NCBI GenBank assembly: GCA_017429525.1
Contig: JAFROT010000046.1
Span: 84,414-148,413 of the forward strand
Source: Bacteroidaceae bacterium
GTDB taxonomy: Bacteria > Bacteroidota > Bacteroidia > Bacteroidales > Bacteroidaceae
Reading direction: 5' to 3'
DNA: 64,000 nt
Shown: one piece after another, positions 40,501 through 49,746 of the stretch
Numbering within the stretch: the stretch's first letter is position 1
How the letters are laid out: every line of letters begins with the position of its first letter
Translations under genes and position numbers: made by a program
Notes under the pieces: model-generated
What the model saw: the letters and a program-made list of their open reading frames with translations, nothing else
Told to the model about the DNA's origin: nothing
The model's database searches: none

Positions 40501-43436
40501 TTGGTCGGGTCGTCGGCCAATTGCTGGGCGAGCGTCATCCACCGACGGAACATGGTGTCGTCGCCAGTCTTCTGCTCATAGCCCTTTGAGCCATTGAGCT
40601 CGAACTGGTCCATCTCGTCGGTATCAATGCCATAGTTGCTATATCCATGATTCTTATTATTGGGCTCGCGGATATTGAACATGAACATGTATTGACCATT
40701 AATGAAGATGTGAGCTGGTTGCGCGGCCTGACAATCGACATTGAATCCGCTCTTCAGCACCATCTCGTGAATGGCCGCGTCCTTGTGGCGAGCTACGTTC
40801 TCGTTGCCGCCATTGCGCACTTGTAACGTCTTATTCTTGATGTAGGGCTTGTCCTCGAAGAAAGGGTAGGGGAAGAAATTCTGTCCGAGGTAGTATTTAC
40901 CGCCCTTGAGACGGAACGAACTGGCGGGACTGAAGTGACGGCTCCATCCGCCACAGACCTCGAAGTCACATTCTTGGCTCAGCGCCATGAGGAATGAGCC
41001 GCCATCTTCTTCGTCGGGCACGAGGTATTCGAAGTTCACGGGGCGGTCCCACGAGCGGTTCTTGTTGCTGAACGATTTGTTGTTGCCCGACGTGCCATTA
41101 GTGCCGTCCACGTATGCACCGATGGTGTCATCGTAGAGGTTGGCGGGATCAGTGACGATGGAGATGATGGGCAGGTAGTAGTCGCGATCTTTATAGATGT
41201 ACGTGCGTGTGACGACTCCACTCGGCAGGAACCCGTCTTTGAATAGCCGGAAACGTAGTGTCGTCGTAGCGCCGCCGATGTGGAAAATCCCATCCGTGCT
41301 TGTGAAACCGTTGTCAAGCGTTGGCGTTGAGCCGTCGGTGGTGTAGCGGAGCTGGGCACCGGCGGGAATCGTCACTTGCACATCGAAGTCGGAAGTGAAG
41401 ACCGTAGCGTCGCGATCCACGACAGGCATTCCCAGTTGTGTCTGGGCGAAGGTGCTGCCTTCATTCGTGGCTTCAGGCGTAGGAGTGCCTGTCCATTGCC
41501 AGTCGCCGGTGCCGTCTGTTGTGCGCGCATAGCTACAGCGCTGTATGCCCGCAGGATAATTCTGTTGTACGGAAAAGCTACCTTCGTCGTCACTGAGCGT
41601 GATCGTACCGCCTTCCCACTGCAGCTTGAAGTTCACTTGCTTGTAGGCCTCGCTGCTTTGAGCTTTACCTGTGTCGTAATGGTCAAACCATAGGTTCTTG
41701 TAATGATGCGGTTCGAGGATGCCCATGTTATCGGGCAGTTGGCAACTATTGCCCAGATGGTCGCTCACGACGAGGTTGCTCAGGCTGATGCTATTGTCCG
41801 TAGGGTTGTACAGTTCAATCCACCCGCCATAATTCATGGATGGGTCAATGAACTGGTCGATGTTGGCGACTTGTATCTCGTTGATGACGAGGAGTTCGGG
41901 ATGGCTGTCTTCGACGGTGATGGAAGCCGTGGCGGTGAGCGAAGCCCCAACGGCATGGGCAGTGATGATGGCAGTGCCAATGTTCTTGGCCGTGACGAGC
42001 CCGTATGCGTCTACCGTAGCTACCGTCTCGTCAGAGGAGCTCCACCATGCATGGGCATAAAGGTCTGAATCAGCCTCCACTTGCGCGATGAGCTGTAATG
42101 TCTGTCCTTCAACGAGGTGAGCCGTCGTAGGTGTCACGCTGATGGCTGACGCTGTGCTATGCCCTGCTCCTTGGTAGGTGAGCTTTACGTTGTCAATGGC
42201 CATCCAATTGGCCGTCGTAGACGCAAGTGTTTGCAAGCCTATGGTCATCGTGCCGCCGACACAATAGCATGTCAGGCTGAAATGCTCGGGGAGCTTATTT
42301 CCCGTCGCAATAGGAGTCGTGTAGAGAACCTGGCTGTTGGCGAACAGTTCTACGCCGCTCACGACCTCGCCAGTAGCCTGGTTGCAAGCGATGGCATCCA
42401 CCTCGAGGGTGTAGATACCATCGGCCAGGCCCGTCAACGTCTGACTGATGCTGCCAATGCCGAGGGTGCCTCCGCTAGGCAGCCAGGCCTCGGCGAACTG
42501 TGACATCCAGACGTCGCCATTGCTGTAGCTGGCACCCTGATAGCCTTTGTTCTGTGCATTAGGCGTATTTACCGTCCAACCATTCACGTTGCCATTGAAT
42601 GAGGGGTTGGTGATCGAGCTGGTAAGGTCTATTGACGAACCTGTTCCTTGTGCTTCATCGATGAGTAGTTGCAGATTCAGATAAGCCGAGTTCAATTCTT
42701 GAAGTGTGCTCGTCTCGTCGTTATATACAATGCCTCCATCGGTGGTGCTTACTCCTAATTCAGTGGCTTTCAGCAATGCATTGTAAAGTGCCTGGCGTGC
42801 TTCATACATCGGCAGGTCGTCTGCAAGCATATATTGCCAGTCGATACAGTAGCCTTCCTCGGATGTTGGCGAAAGCAGGAACAGTCCAAGGTTTGTGCCT
42901 AAGGGATTGTTGTTGTTATCTACGTCGGAATTGGTTGGCGACCAGCCGATGCAATAGCCGGGGTAAGTATCAGCCCAATTATTATCGCTGGAAATCACGA
43001 TACGGAATGCCCCATCGGCTTGCTCTTCAAGACGCCAATAGGTTGATTCTATAGGATTTGAGGAGACGCCATGATCCGTATAGATGTCAATACCTGTTTC
43101 GGCTGCGAACAGGAGATGGTCGCCTCCGGCTTCAGAGGAGTATAGCTGGTGGCGCTGTCCATCGCTCAGCACTTCATAGGCTAAGGCACTGTTCGGATTG
43201 GCGGTCAAGGCGGCATGAGTCCCCCAAGTCGTACCTCTTGTGAGGAACTGTTCCCTGCCGACATTGTAAAGGTAAACTTCCTGATTCGTGGGAGGCAGAC
43301 CGGAACGAAGCGAATAAGTAGGTGCGACCCAAGCTTGTTGTGCAGACGTGGTAGCACAAAGCGAAGGGGCAGACAACATAAAAAGAGAAATGCACACATA
43401 GAGAAAAGTGCGGCATCGAGACGAATGAAGGAGCAT
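37551..43436 (-). CDS. Giant secreted LTD/CotH protein with type 9 secretion-like tail
   Basis: 1961 residues from the ATG before LLHSSRCRTFLYVCISLFML (a start 7 codons earlier, at 43457, is also possible). Approximate order: ricin/lectin-like start (~45-210); jelly-roll-like (~285-430); Big_2 Ig-like (VTPTTAHLVEGQTLQLIA, ~440); lamin-tail domain LLVINEIQVANIDQF (~525); chitobiase-like RYTTDGSTPTL (~710); CotH kinase fold (~790-1150) with FEVCGGWSRHF, NGQYMFMFNIREPN and IMMDLDAAFS; second lamin-tail VNEVSAGNAIFIGDYY (~1480). Next come two WNWISHPL/WNWMGYPL repeats and a sorting-domain-like end (LLRRGIYIQRTANGQ...). CotH proteins can be atypical kinases. Substrate unknown. A paralogue lies immediately upstream. 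Confidence 0.8.
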   Translation of the reverse strand: MLLHSSRCRTFLYVCISLFMLSAPSLCATTSAQQAWVAPTYSLRSGLPPTNQEVYLYNVGREQFLTRGTTWGTHAALTANPNSALAYEVLSDGQRHQLYSSEAGGDHLLFAAETGIDIYTDHGVSSNPIESTYWRLEEQADGAFRIVISSDNNWADTYPGYCIGWSPTNSDVDNNNNPLGTNLGLFLLSPTSEEGYCIDWQYMLADDLPMYEARQALYNALLKATELGVSTTDGGIVYNDETSTLQELNSAYLNLQLLIDEAQGTGSSIDLTSSITNPSFNGNVNGWTVNTPNAQNKGYQGASYSNGDVWMSQFAEAWLPSGGTLGIGSISQTLTGLADGIYTLEVDAIACNQATGEVVSGVELFANSQVLYTTPIATGNKLPEHFSLTCYCVGGTMTIGLQTLASTTANWMAIDNVKLTYQGAGHSTASAISVTPTTAHLVEGQTLQLIAQVEADSDLYAHAWWSSSDETVATVDAYGLVTAKNIGTAIITAHAVGASLTATASITVEDSHPELLVINEIQVANIDQFIDPSMNYGGWIELYNPTDNSISLSNLVVSDHLGNSCQLPDNMGILEPHHYKNLWFDHYDTGKAQSSEAYKQVNFKLQWEGGTITLSDDEGSFSVQQNYPAGIQRCSYARTTDGTGDWQWTGTPTPEATNEGSTFAQTQLGMPVVDRDATVFTSDFDVQVTIPAGAQLRYTTDGSTPTLDNGFTSTDGIFHIGGATTTLRFRLFKDGFLPSGVVTRTYIYKDRDYYLPIISIVTDPANLYDDTIGAYVDGTNGTSGNNKSFSNKNRSWDRPVNFEYLVPDEEDGGSFLMALSQECDFEVCGGWSRHFSPASSFRLKGGKYYLGQNFFPYPFFEDKPYIKNKTLQVRNGGNENVARHKDAAIHEMVLKSGFNVDCQAAQPAHIFINGQYMFMFNIREPNNKNHGYSNYGIDTDEMDQFELNGSKGYEQKTGDDTMFRRWMTLAQQLADDPTNDAIYADICEIVDIDEYCNYMAAECYIGSSDWITNSNNAKGYRSRQDGKFHLIMMDLDAAFSSTSMLGSLSNKLYDSRYDTGKNFLIDIFLNMLSYEPFKRRFVDAFCIVNGSVFDPERCTEIANALKDEMYKAIAFEGNASELESRNASTINLVTNSEQRSSRITNMSNYLGLSSEDAYTLTIRSNIDGGSLWLNQEEIPLNKFSGTLFAPATLKATIPAGYRFKGWLMEGADTSLFSSDVIFDTSSTWQYYDQGSLDGTAWLDGANDVAWQEAQAPFGYGNVGINGSSDYTTVLDYGSDSSQKRPTYYFRKTFNLDAQPQGDERYELTYYVDDGFVAYVNGVEVGRYLMSGTPSYASYSTTYVGSTAGTATIVIPNDQLHEGENVLTVEVHNTSATSSDIYWTAKLERKVYDQAPMISTEATLDVTTLGSHNATLTATYERLADDDLLADLATPIKVNEVSAGNAIFIGDYYKKNDWIELYNTTDTDLDAAGLFVSDDLDDPLKYQIPSGTVMNTLVPAHGHLILWADKLEPITQLHANFKLGNINKQRALVSSSTAFVEANAAFFEEHPTLKNFADALVYDQHNGDQSVGRYPDGANSFYLMNRPTIEKTNALHSYDALIGEDEGIMDLTNATFTLDLAEGWNWISHPLTNAIAVNDFENYADRILSQTLEAYYSSDSHQMRGLLKRLTSGALYKVDMSEAHTYTFTGQRPATAAPVTLHPGWNWMGYPLSGAQTLDAAFGNSKIDEGDVIIGQSGFAEYSDAEGWVGTLSSLTPGKGYLYRSSTTKALRFAPAASNVRLRHPKAKHTPSPTRASDDSATGNASELTAPNRHAYPNIMAIIGQIDGTDNNGAMTIAAYADGECRGVSEIIDGKHYLTVYGQGGEALTFKAYDETGSSFDIEQSIAFSPDVLGTRTRPYAFTLATAMPTEVVMPTADVHYARLAGIYNLNGQFLGTDSKLLRRGIYIQRTANGQYHKMMVK

Positions 43437-43501
43437 ATTTTGAAGATCGTTGAACACTGTAAAGCGGTAGCGATAGTTTTCTATTTCAGATTTTTGCGGC
43501 G

Positions 43502-43509
43502 CAAAGATA
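43502..43509 (-). promoter_or_regulatory. -7 element for the giant LTD/CotH gene
   Basis: On the minus strand TATCTTTG (43509-43502) followed by CGCCGCAAAA fits the -7 consensus, about 65 bases before the ATG at 43436. Confidence 0.55.
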
Positions 43510-43679
43510 CAAAAAATATTGTATGTACTACACTTTTTCTATATTTTTATATCGAAAAAGCGAAGCAATCGTATAAAAGCAGCATACCTGTTAACAAAAA
43601 GGAAATCAGGAAGCGATAAAAAAATGTTAGGAAAGAAAACTATACGAACTATCTCTTTCGAAAGAATAGCAGACAGCAA

Positions 43680-46600
43680 TCAACGTATGGTAACCTTACG
43701 GCTGGTTCCGTTGCTGAAGCGCAGGATGTAAAGACCAGGACGCAGATTAGCTGCCGAGTTGGCCATCAACTGGCCACTTGTGCTATAGACGGCAATGACG
43801 CTGGCTGAGTCGGAGCTATTGTAGAAGGTTGAAGAGTCTGAATCCTTTGGGGTGTCAAAGGCCATATCGTTGATGCCGGTCAACGCTTGCTCGTAACCTT
43901 GATCGTGATAGAGCAGTTCGTCTGTGGTAAGGCATGTGTTGGCCCGTTCGATTGTAGGACGCGACATGCAATAAATGTTGTTGGTGCCGTCAGGGAAACG
44001 CCCTACGCTTTGATTACCAGCATGAGTGTCATAGGTAATGACATCAACAAAGCTTGATGCGAGGGCTGGATGAGCATTGAAGAAATCAGCATTAGTCGCG
44101 ACGAAGTCTTCGGTGGAGGAAATGGTGACGGCTTGACGATCGGTATTAGCGAGCTTGAAGGGCACATGGAGTTGCGTGAGGGGTGTGAGTTTGTCAGCCC
44201 ATACGATGAGGTGGCCTCGTGGAGGGATGATGGTGCTGCTGACGTTGGCATAAGCGGGCGAGAGCTGGTAGGACAATGGGTTGCCGAGTTGGTCGCTGAT
44301 GGCTAGACCACTGACGTCGAGAGGGCTGTCGGTGGTGTTGTAGAGCTCAATCCAGTCGTTTCGTTTGAAATAATCGCCCACGAAAACGTTGTTGCCTGCG
44401 CTCACCTCATTGATGCGAATGGGGAAGGCGAGGCTGTCGGCAAGCTGTTCGTCGGGTATACGTTCGAAATGTGCTGTCAGGGTGTATGTGGCAGCGCTGC
44501 CCAGTTCGCTGAGGCTGATGACTTGGGATGTAGAAAACGGTCTGCTGAAAGAGCGTGTCAGGGTCGCTCCCCAGAAGATATCGGACGAGCCCGCGCTGGA
44601 GTTGTGCACCTCGACGGCGATGACGTTTTGCCCTGTATGTAGGAGCTCGTTGGGGATGCTCACGGCTGTGGAGTAGGCTTGATTACCCTCGTAGGTCGTG
44701 GCATAGGTGCTATAGGTCGGTGCGCCTTCGGGCATGTGATAGCGGGTGAGCTCTGTGCCATTGACATAGATGATGCAACCGTCGTCAACGTAGTAAGTGA
44801 GAAGAAAGGACTCTGCAGCCGTCGGTGCCGTAGCGAGGTTGAAAGTTTTGCGGAAATAATAGGTAGGCCGTTTCTGGCTGGCGACAGAACCATAGTCCAG
44901 TACGGTCGTATAATCGGCTGCTCCGGCAGTGGTGCCAACGGTGCCATAACCGAATGGAGCAGGGGCTTCATCCCATGTCGTGGTTGAAAAGTTATTGGCG
45001 TTCCATGCACGGCCGTCAAGAGATCCCTTGTCGTACACGTCCCAAGACGAGTTGAATGCAATAAGCGTTTGGTTCTCGGTCTGTGCATCGCTGCTCCATC
45101 CCGTGAAACGATAGCCAATGGGTGCCGTGACTGACAGTTGTGCCGGCGCGAACAGCGTGCCGTCGAAGTAGCCTGTTGGTACGTGCAGCTGATTGATTTG
45201 GAAAGTAGCGCCCTCAGCATCGCTGGTGAGGCGGATGGCGTAGCCTTGCTGGAGGCGGAAATAGTTGCGAAGCGTGGAGAGGCGTGCTGAGCGGTCGCTG
45301 CTGCTACTGATACGGCTGATGAGGCCGTTGGCTGAGCTCCATGGCGAGCGCCCTTCCATGGCGAGCGCTCCTTCGGTAGCAGATGCCAGCTGACGGATGA
45401 TCTCTGTGCAGCGCTGTGGCTCGAAGACGCTGCCTGCAACGATGCAATAAGCATCGATGAAACGGCGCTTGAAATCCTCGTTCCTGAGCATGCAAAGGAA
45501 AATGTCAATGAGGAAATTGCGACCCGTGTCGTAGCGAGAGTCACTGAGGCGACTGGATAGCTGGCTAAGCATCGTACTGGAACCGAAGGCCGAGTCGAGG
45601 TCCATCATGACGAGGTGGAAACGTCCGTCGTCGCGCCGTGCACGGAAGCCTTTGACGTTATTGCTGTTCGTGAGCCAGTCCGTACTGCCGAGGTAACATT
45701 CGGCTGCCATATAGTTGCAGTACTCGTCGATATCTATGAGCTGGCAGATCTCCTCGTAGATGGTGTTGTCCGTAGGCTTGGATGACAATTGTCGTGCGAG
45801 TGTCATCCAGCGACGGAAGACCGTGTCGTCGCCAGCTTTCTGCTCGTAGCCTACTACCGCATTGATCTCGAACTGGTCGACGCTGTCCTTGTCGATGCCA
45901 TAGTTGGAGTAAGCCAGATTGCGGTTGCTGGGCTCTCGAGCGTTGAGCATAAGCTGGTAGGCTCCATTGAAGAAGACGTGAGCAGGTTGCACAGCCTCGC
46001 AGTCGACATAGAATCCGCTGCGAATGACGCATTGCTGGATGGCGGCGTCGATGATGCGGCACTGCCAGTCGTTGCCTCCGTTGCGCAACTGTATGGCCTT
46101 ATGCCTAAGATGGGGCTTGTCATTGGGGAAGAAGTCGTAGGGCAGATAGTTATTACCTTCGTACTGCTTGGCGGCTTTCAGGCGGAAGGAGGCGTGAGTG
46201 AAGAAATGACGGCTCCAACCGCCACAGACTTCGAAGTCGGTTTCTTGATTGACGACAGGATGATAGCCTGTCTGTGGATCCCGAACAAGATATTCGAAGT
46301 TGACAGGGCGCTCCCATGCACGGTTCTTGTTGCTCATGCTCTTGTTGTTGCCCGATATTCCGTTGTTGCCATCGACGTAAACACCGATACGCGGGTCGTA
46401 GAGGTTGTCGGGGGCAGTGACAACAGAGACGATAGGTAGGTAGTAGTCGCGGTCGCCATAGATAAATGTTCGGGTGACGACTGGGCTGGGCAGGTAACCC
46501 TTGCGGAAGAGACGGAAGCGATAGACGATATTCTTTGCCGAAATGGCAAAGCGCCCGGTCGTGCTGCGTATTCCGTTGGTTAGGGTGGGGGTGGAACCAT

Positions 46601-47306
46601 CGGTGGTGTAGTAGAGATCGGCACCTTCAGGAATGACGACGCGGAAAGACAGCGCATCGGCGTAGACCGTAGAGCTGATGCTCACGGTAGGCGGCTCCAG
46701 TTGCGTTGCAGCAAACGTGGATCCGTCATTCGATGCCTCGGGTGTAGGTGTGCTGGTGAAGGCCCACTCGCTGCCACCATCGATTGTGCGAGCATAGCTG
46801 GCACGTGAGATAGCAGGTGGATAGGACTGCTCGGCTACGAGCTTGCCATAGGCGTCGTAGAGGTAGATGGTACCACCCTCATTGTTGAGCTTGAAGGGTA
46901 CTTGTTTGTAGGCGTTGGCACTGTAGCTGTTGTCGCCCGATTTAGCGTAATGATCAAACCAGATGACGCGGTAGCTGTGAGGCCTGACGGAACCCATGGT
47001 AGAAGGAAAGCGCCACTTCTTTGGTTCAGCGGGATTGTCGCTGATGTACATTCGCGTCAGATAGAGAACAGTGTCGGTAGGGTTGTAGAGTTCAATCCAT
47101 CCGCCGTAGTTGAAAGACGGATCGATAAACTGGTCGATGTTGGCCACTTGGATCTCATTGATGATGAGGTCATCGACAGTGGCAGCTCTCAATGGCATAC
47201 AAACGAATAGCGCGGCAAGAATGAGTCCTTGCTTGATGCTGTTGATGTCGCGGGACGATGGCCATTGCGACTTCCGTTTGATGCTATATAATGAGCTGTT
47301 GACCAT
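43680..47306 (-). CDS. Secreted LTD/CotH protein, shorter paralogue with type 9 secretion-like tail
   Basis: 1208 residues; signal region about 20-42 (QGLILAALFVCMPLRAATV). It repeats the core of the downstream giant: lamin-tail INEIQVANIDQFIDPSFNYG (~50), chitobiase-like YYTTDGSTPTL, CotH fold with FEVCGGWSRHF, NGAYQLMLNAREPSN and VMMDLDSAFGSS, and a second lamin-tail INEVSAGNNVFVGDYF. The C-terminal sorting-like domain reads VIAVYSTSGQLMAN, GLYILRFSNGTSRKVTIR. It lacks the ~470-residue N-terminal adhesion region and the WNW repeats of its paralogue. Tandem duplication followed by domain gain or loss is the simplest explanation. Lamin-tail domains often accompany secreted nucleases or cell-surface hydrolases; CotH may phosphorylate surface protein or glycan. 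Confidence 0.8.
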   Translation of the reverse strand: MVNSSLYSIKRKSQWPSSRDINSIKQGLILAALFVCMPLRAATVDDLIINEIQVANIDQFIDPSFNYGGWIELYNPTDTVLYLTRMYISDNPAEPKKWRFPSTMGSVRPHSYRVIWFDHYAKSGDNSYSANAYKQVPFKLNNEGGTIYLYDAYGKLVAEQSYPPAISRASYARTIDGGSEWAFTSTPTPEASNDGSTFAATQLEPPTVSISSTVYADALSFRVVIPEGADLYYTTDGSTPTLTNGIRSTTGRFAISAKNIVYRFRLFRKGYLPSPVVTRTFIYGDRDYYLPIVSVVTAPDNLYDPRIGVYVDGNNGISGNNKSMSNKNRAWERPVNFEYLVRDPQTGYHPVVNQETDFEVCGGWSRHFFTHASFRLKAAKQYEGNNYLPYDFFPNDKPHLRHKAIQLRNGGNDWQCRIIDAAIQQCVIRSGFYVDCEAVQPAHVFFNGAYQLMLNAREPSNRNLAYSNYGIDKDSVDQFEINAVVGYEQKAGDDTVFRRWMTLARQLSSKPTDNTIYEEICQLIDIDEYCNYMAAECYLGSTDWLTNSNNVKGFRARRDDGRFHLVMMDLDSAFGSSTMLSQLSSRLSDSRYDTGRNFLIDIFLCMLRNEDFKRRFIDAYCIVAGSVFEPQRCTEIIRQLASATEGALAMEGRSPWSSANGLISRISSSSDRSARLSTLRNYFRLQQGYAIRLTSDAEGATFQINQLHVPTGYFDGTLFAPAQLSVTAPIGYRFTGWSSDAQTENQTLIAFNSSWDVYDKGSLDGRAWNANNFSTTTWDEAPAPFGYGTVGTTAGAADYTTVLDYGSVASQKRPTYYFRKTFNLATAPTAAESFLLTYYVDDGCIIYVNGTELTRYHMPEGAPTYSTYATTYEGNQAYSTAVSIPNELLHTGQNVIAVEVHNSSAGSSDIFWGATLTRSFSRPFSTSQVISLSELGSAATYTLTAHFERIPDEQLADSLAFPIRINEVSAGNNVFVGDYFKRNDWIELYNTTDSPLDVSGLAISDQLGNPLSYQLSPAYANVSSTIIPPRGHLIVWADKLTPLTQLHVPFKLANTDRQAVTISSTEDFVATNADFFNAHPALASSFVDVITYDTHAGNQSVGRFPDGTNNIYCMSRPTIERANTCLTTDELLYHDQGYEQALTGINDMAFDTPKDSDSSTFYNSSDSASVIAVYSTSGQLMANSAANLRPGLYILRFSNGTSRKVTIR

Positions 47307-47346
47307 AGATTTGCCAACAAACCTTTAATACGTTTCCTCAAAGGCG

Positions 47347-48474
47347 CTATTTGATTTCCTTCACGCTACCTGTATGTTGGTGCAGACGAACTGTGGTCTC
47401 GAGTTTCTTGTTGAACAGCGCATCTGAGAGGACTTCGGTAGTACCCATTTGCGCCACGGCAACGTCGGTGTTGACCAACGTTTGCTCGGCCATCGTGATG
47501 GCGACAGCACAGCGTGCAGGCTGGTTGACGTAGAGCCCCTGCTCCATCTTCGCCTTGCGTTTGGCGGCATCGGGGTCATCTTGCGTGGCGGGCAGATTGC
47601 CGAGGGGGCGAACGGATATCCAGACGGGTTCGCCGCTGAGGTCGTCGGCATCCACGAGGCCGAGTCGGCGTGAGAAGCGACAGAGCAGTTGGCGTGCGCC
47701 GTTATCGGTGGCGGTGCTTGGCTCGTAGTCGAATGTGAAGACCTCTGTGCTGGTGAGCTGTTGTCCTTTGAAGAGAGATTCTAAGGCTGCAGTTTGAGCA
47801 TCGAGGTTATCGAGCATCAGCTTGAGTTGAGCTCCGTCCTTGGGCGTATTGTCGGCTTCGCCACGGATGAGGGCATTGCGGCTGTCGCGAATGTCGTAGA
47901 TCTCTTCGGCCGTGAGCTGGGCCATCTTGGCTGTGCTTCCAGCGGCGAGGATATCGTGGGTCATGAAGTCACGGCCGTTGACGGGACGTGGAGCGGGTAC
48001 GGCCTTGGGCAGTTCGGGCAGGGGCTCGGGCGATGCTTCGGTGTTGACGCTCAGCAGGAGACCGTCGTCGGTGAGACTGACGAGGGGCGCTGATGTCTTG
48101 GCACGTAGTTTGATGCTATAAGCCTTGGTGGAGTCGGGCACGCCAACAGGGATAAGCGAAAGGCTCTTCAACGTCCATGTCGTAGAACTGACGGTCGGCA
48201 CATCGGGCTGACGCAGGTAGCGGTCCGCGTAGGCGGCAAACTCCCCGGGGACGGTCGTTGTCTTGTCGGCCACAACTACAATCTTGAACACCGTCTTGGG
48301 CAGGAAATAGTTGACGCCCTCTATGGTCACGCCAGGACGGAACTCCGTCACCTCGGTCTGTGCGCAGATGGGCGAGCAGCATAAAGCAGCACAAAAGAGA
48401 AGGGAAAATGCCCCGACGGATACCCGTCGGGTGCTGTGATGTAGGCTGCCGATGTGGAATGATAGCTGTTTCAT
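47347..48474 (-). CDS. DUF4831 family exported protein
   Basis: 375 residues from the ATG of MKQLSFHIGSLHHSTRR; the longer frame upstream runs antisense through adk. A signal peptide (FSLLFCAALCCSPICAQ) precedes TEVTEFRPGVTIEGVNYFLPKTVFKIVV and PGEFAAYADRYL, which match DUF4831 as I know it from Bacteroidales; the repeated TAEEIYDIRDSRNALIRGEAD helix also fits. Function unknown. It starts 10 bases after the adk stop, so adk and this gene may be cotranscribed. Confidence 0.8.
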   Translation of the reverse strand: MKQLSFHIGSLHHSTRRVSVGAFSLLFCAALCCSPICAQTEVTEFRPGVTIEGVNYFLPKTVFKIVVVADKTTTVPGEFAAYADRYLRQPDVPTVSSTTWTLKSLSLIPVGVPDSTKAYSIKLRAKTSAPLVSLTDDGLLLSVNTEASPEPLPELPKAVPAPRPVNGRDFMTHDILAAGSTAKMAQLTAEEIYDIRDSRNALIRGEADNTPKDGAQLKLMLDNLDAQTAALESLFKGQQLTSTEVFTFDYEPSTATDNGARQLLCRFSRRLGLVDADDLSGEPVWISVRPLGNLPATQDDPDAAKRKAKMEQGLYVNQPARCAVAITMAEQTLVNTDVAVAQMGTTEVLSDALFNKKLETTVRLHQHTGSVKEIK

Positions 48475-48484
48475 GACCAGCGTG

Positions 48485-49066
48485 TTATGCGTTTTGTTTC
48501 TCAATTTCCTTAAAGATGGCATCGAGCATACCTTCCTTGGTCTTGCAGATAGACCAATCAAAGGTGTGGCGAATGCCTTCGTCGGCAAACCAGCGCGAGA
48601 GCGGTTCGGTCTGTGCGTGGTAGACGGCGAAGCGCTTGCGGATGGTCTCTTCGTTGTCATCAGCACGACCCTCGAGCTTGGCGCGGCGCAAGAGGCGCTC
48701 CATGAGAACGTCCTCGCCGACGATGAGTTCAATCATCATGCCAAGGTCGTGTCCGCGCTGTGCAAGCATCGTTTTGAGTGCTTCTGCTTGGGCAATTGTA
48801 CGGGGGAAACCGTCAAATATGACGCCCTGTCCGGCAGGCATCGAATCGTACTTGCTGGCGAGGATGTCGATCATCAGCTCATCAGGGATAAGTTGTCCAT
48901 TGTCGATGTAGCCTTGGGCTATACGGCCGAGTTCGGTGCCGTTCTTGATTTCTGCACGCAGGACGTCGCCTGTGCTGATGTGTCCCATTCCGTAGCGCGA
49001 TGCTATCTCAGCGCTGTAGGTGCCCTTGCCAGAACCAGGAGCACCAAAGATGATAATGTTCTTCAT
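48485..49066 (-). CDS. adk: Adenylate kinase
   Basis: 193 residues. The P-loop GAPGSGKGTYSAEIA, the NMP-binding region HISTGDVLRAEI, FDGFPRTIAQAEAL and RLLRRAKLEGRADDN are all present. It converts ATP + AMP to 2 ADP in the cytoplasm. It is the short type with a brief LID and no zinc-binding cysteines, as in many Bacteroidetes. It is 33 bases downstream of hpt on the same strand, so the two purine genes are probably one operon. Confidence 0.96.
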   Translation of the reverse strand: MKNIIIFGAPGSGKGTYSAEIASRYGMGHISTGDVLRAEIKNGTELGRIAQGYIDNGQLIPDELMIDILASKYDSMPAGQGVIFDGFPRTIAQAEALKTMLAQRGHDLGMMIELIVGEDVLMERLLRRAKLEGRADDNEETIRKRFAVYHAQTEPLSRWFADEGIRHTFDWSICKTKEGMLDAIFKEIEKQNA

Positions 49067-49099
49067 TCTTGTTTTATTTTAATTGTTTTATTCCTTTTT

Positions 49100-49633
49100 T
49101 CAGCAAAGGGTGTAGATGTCCTTTGTGTTGCGCCCGAATCCATCGTAGTCAAGTCCATAACCGACAATGAAATCATTTGGAATCTCGAGGCAGCAATAGT
49201 GGATGGGCACTTTCACGCGCAGCGCATCGGGCTTGACCAGGAGCGAACAGACGGAGATGCTGGCGGGATTGTGCTTTTCGAGCGTCTCAATCATGTGTGC
49301 CATGGAGAGCCCCGAGTCGATGATATCCTCAACGATGATGACGTCACGCCCTGTAATGTCGTGAGCCAGACCGATGACTTCGCGAATCTCGCCTGTCGTC
49401 TGCGTACCTTGGTAGCTGGCAAGCTTGACGAAACTCACTTCACATGGGATCTGGACTTCGCGCAGCAGATCGGCTGCGAAGATAAAAGCCCCGTTGAGTA
49501 CGGGCAGGAACAATGGCTCGCGGTCTTTGAAATCGCGTGTTATTTCAGCTGCCACACGGCACACTTGCTCGTGAATCTTAGCCGCAGGAATGCTAATGGC
49601 GAAGGACTTGTCCTTGACTTGGATTTTATTCAT
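49100..49633 (-). CDS. hpt: Hypoxanthine phosphoribosyltransferase
   Basis: 177 residues from the ATG of MNKIQVKDKSF; longer frame starts lie over the promoter. The PRPP-binding motif VIIVEDIIDSGLSM and the flexible loop SYQGTQTTGEI are present, as is the DFIVGYGLDYDGFGR purine-binding end. It salvages hypoxanthine and guanine to IMP and GMP using PRPP. First gene of the hpt-adk-DUF4831 run; it has its own promoter, back to back with that of nnrDE. Confidence 0.94.
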   Translation of the reverse strand: MNKIQVKDKSFAISIPAAKIHEQVCRVAAEITRDFKDREPLFLPVLNGAFIFAADLLREVQIPCEVSFVKLASYQGTQTTGEIREVIGLAHDITGRDVIIVEDIIDSGLSMAHMIETLEKHNPASISVCSLLVKPDALRVKVPIHYCCLEIPNDFIVGYGLDYDGFGRNTKDIYTLC

Positions 49634-49672
49634 TTTTGATTCAAATAAGTCGTTGCTTAGTCTTTGACGATG

Positions 49673-49680
49673 CAAAAGTA
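49673..49680 (-). promoter_or_regulatory. hpt promoter -7 element
   Basis: On the minus strand TACTTTTG (49680-49673), with a TTG about 21 bases upstream (complement of CAA at 49702-49704). It overlaps the divergent nnrDE promoter region. Confidence 0.6.
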
Positions 49681-49689
49681 GGCAATTTA

Positions 49690-49721
49690 TTTTGTTTTTC
49701 GCAATCAAAAGCGTATTTTTG
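49690..49721 (+). promoter_or_regulatory. nnrDE promoter
   Basis: TTTTG (49690-49694), 19-base spacer, TATTTTTG (49714-49721), then GCAG; start codon 25 bases on. Divergent from hpt. Confidence 0.65.
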
Positions 49722-49746
49722 CAGCAAATTTCAAGTTTTATAGCTA

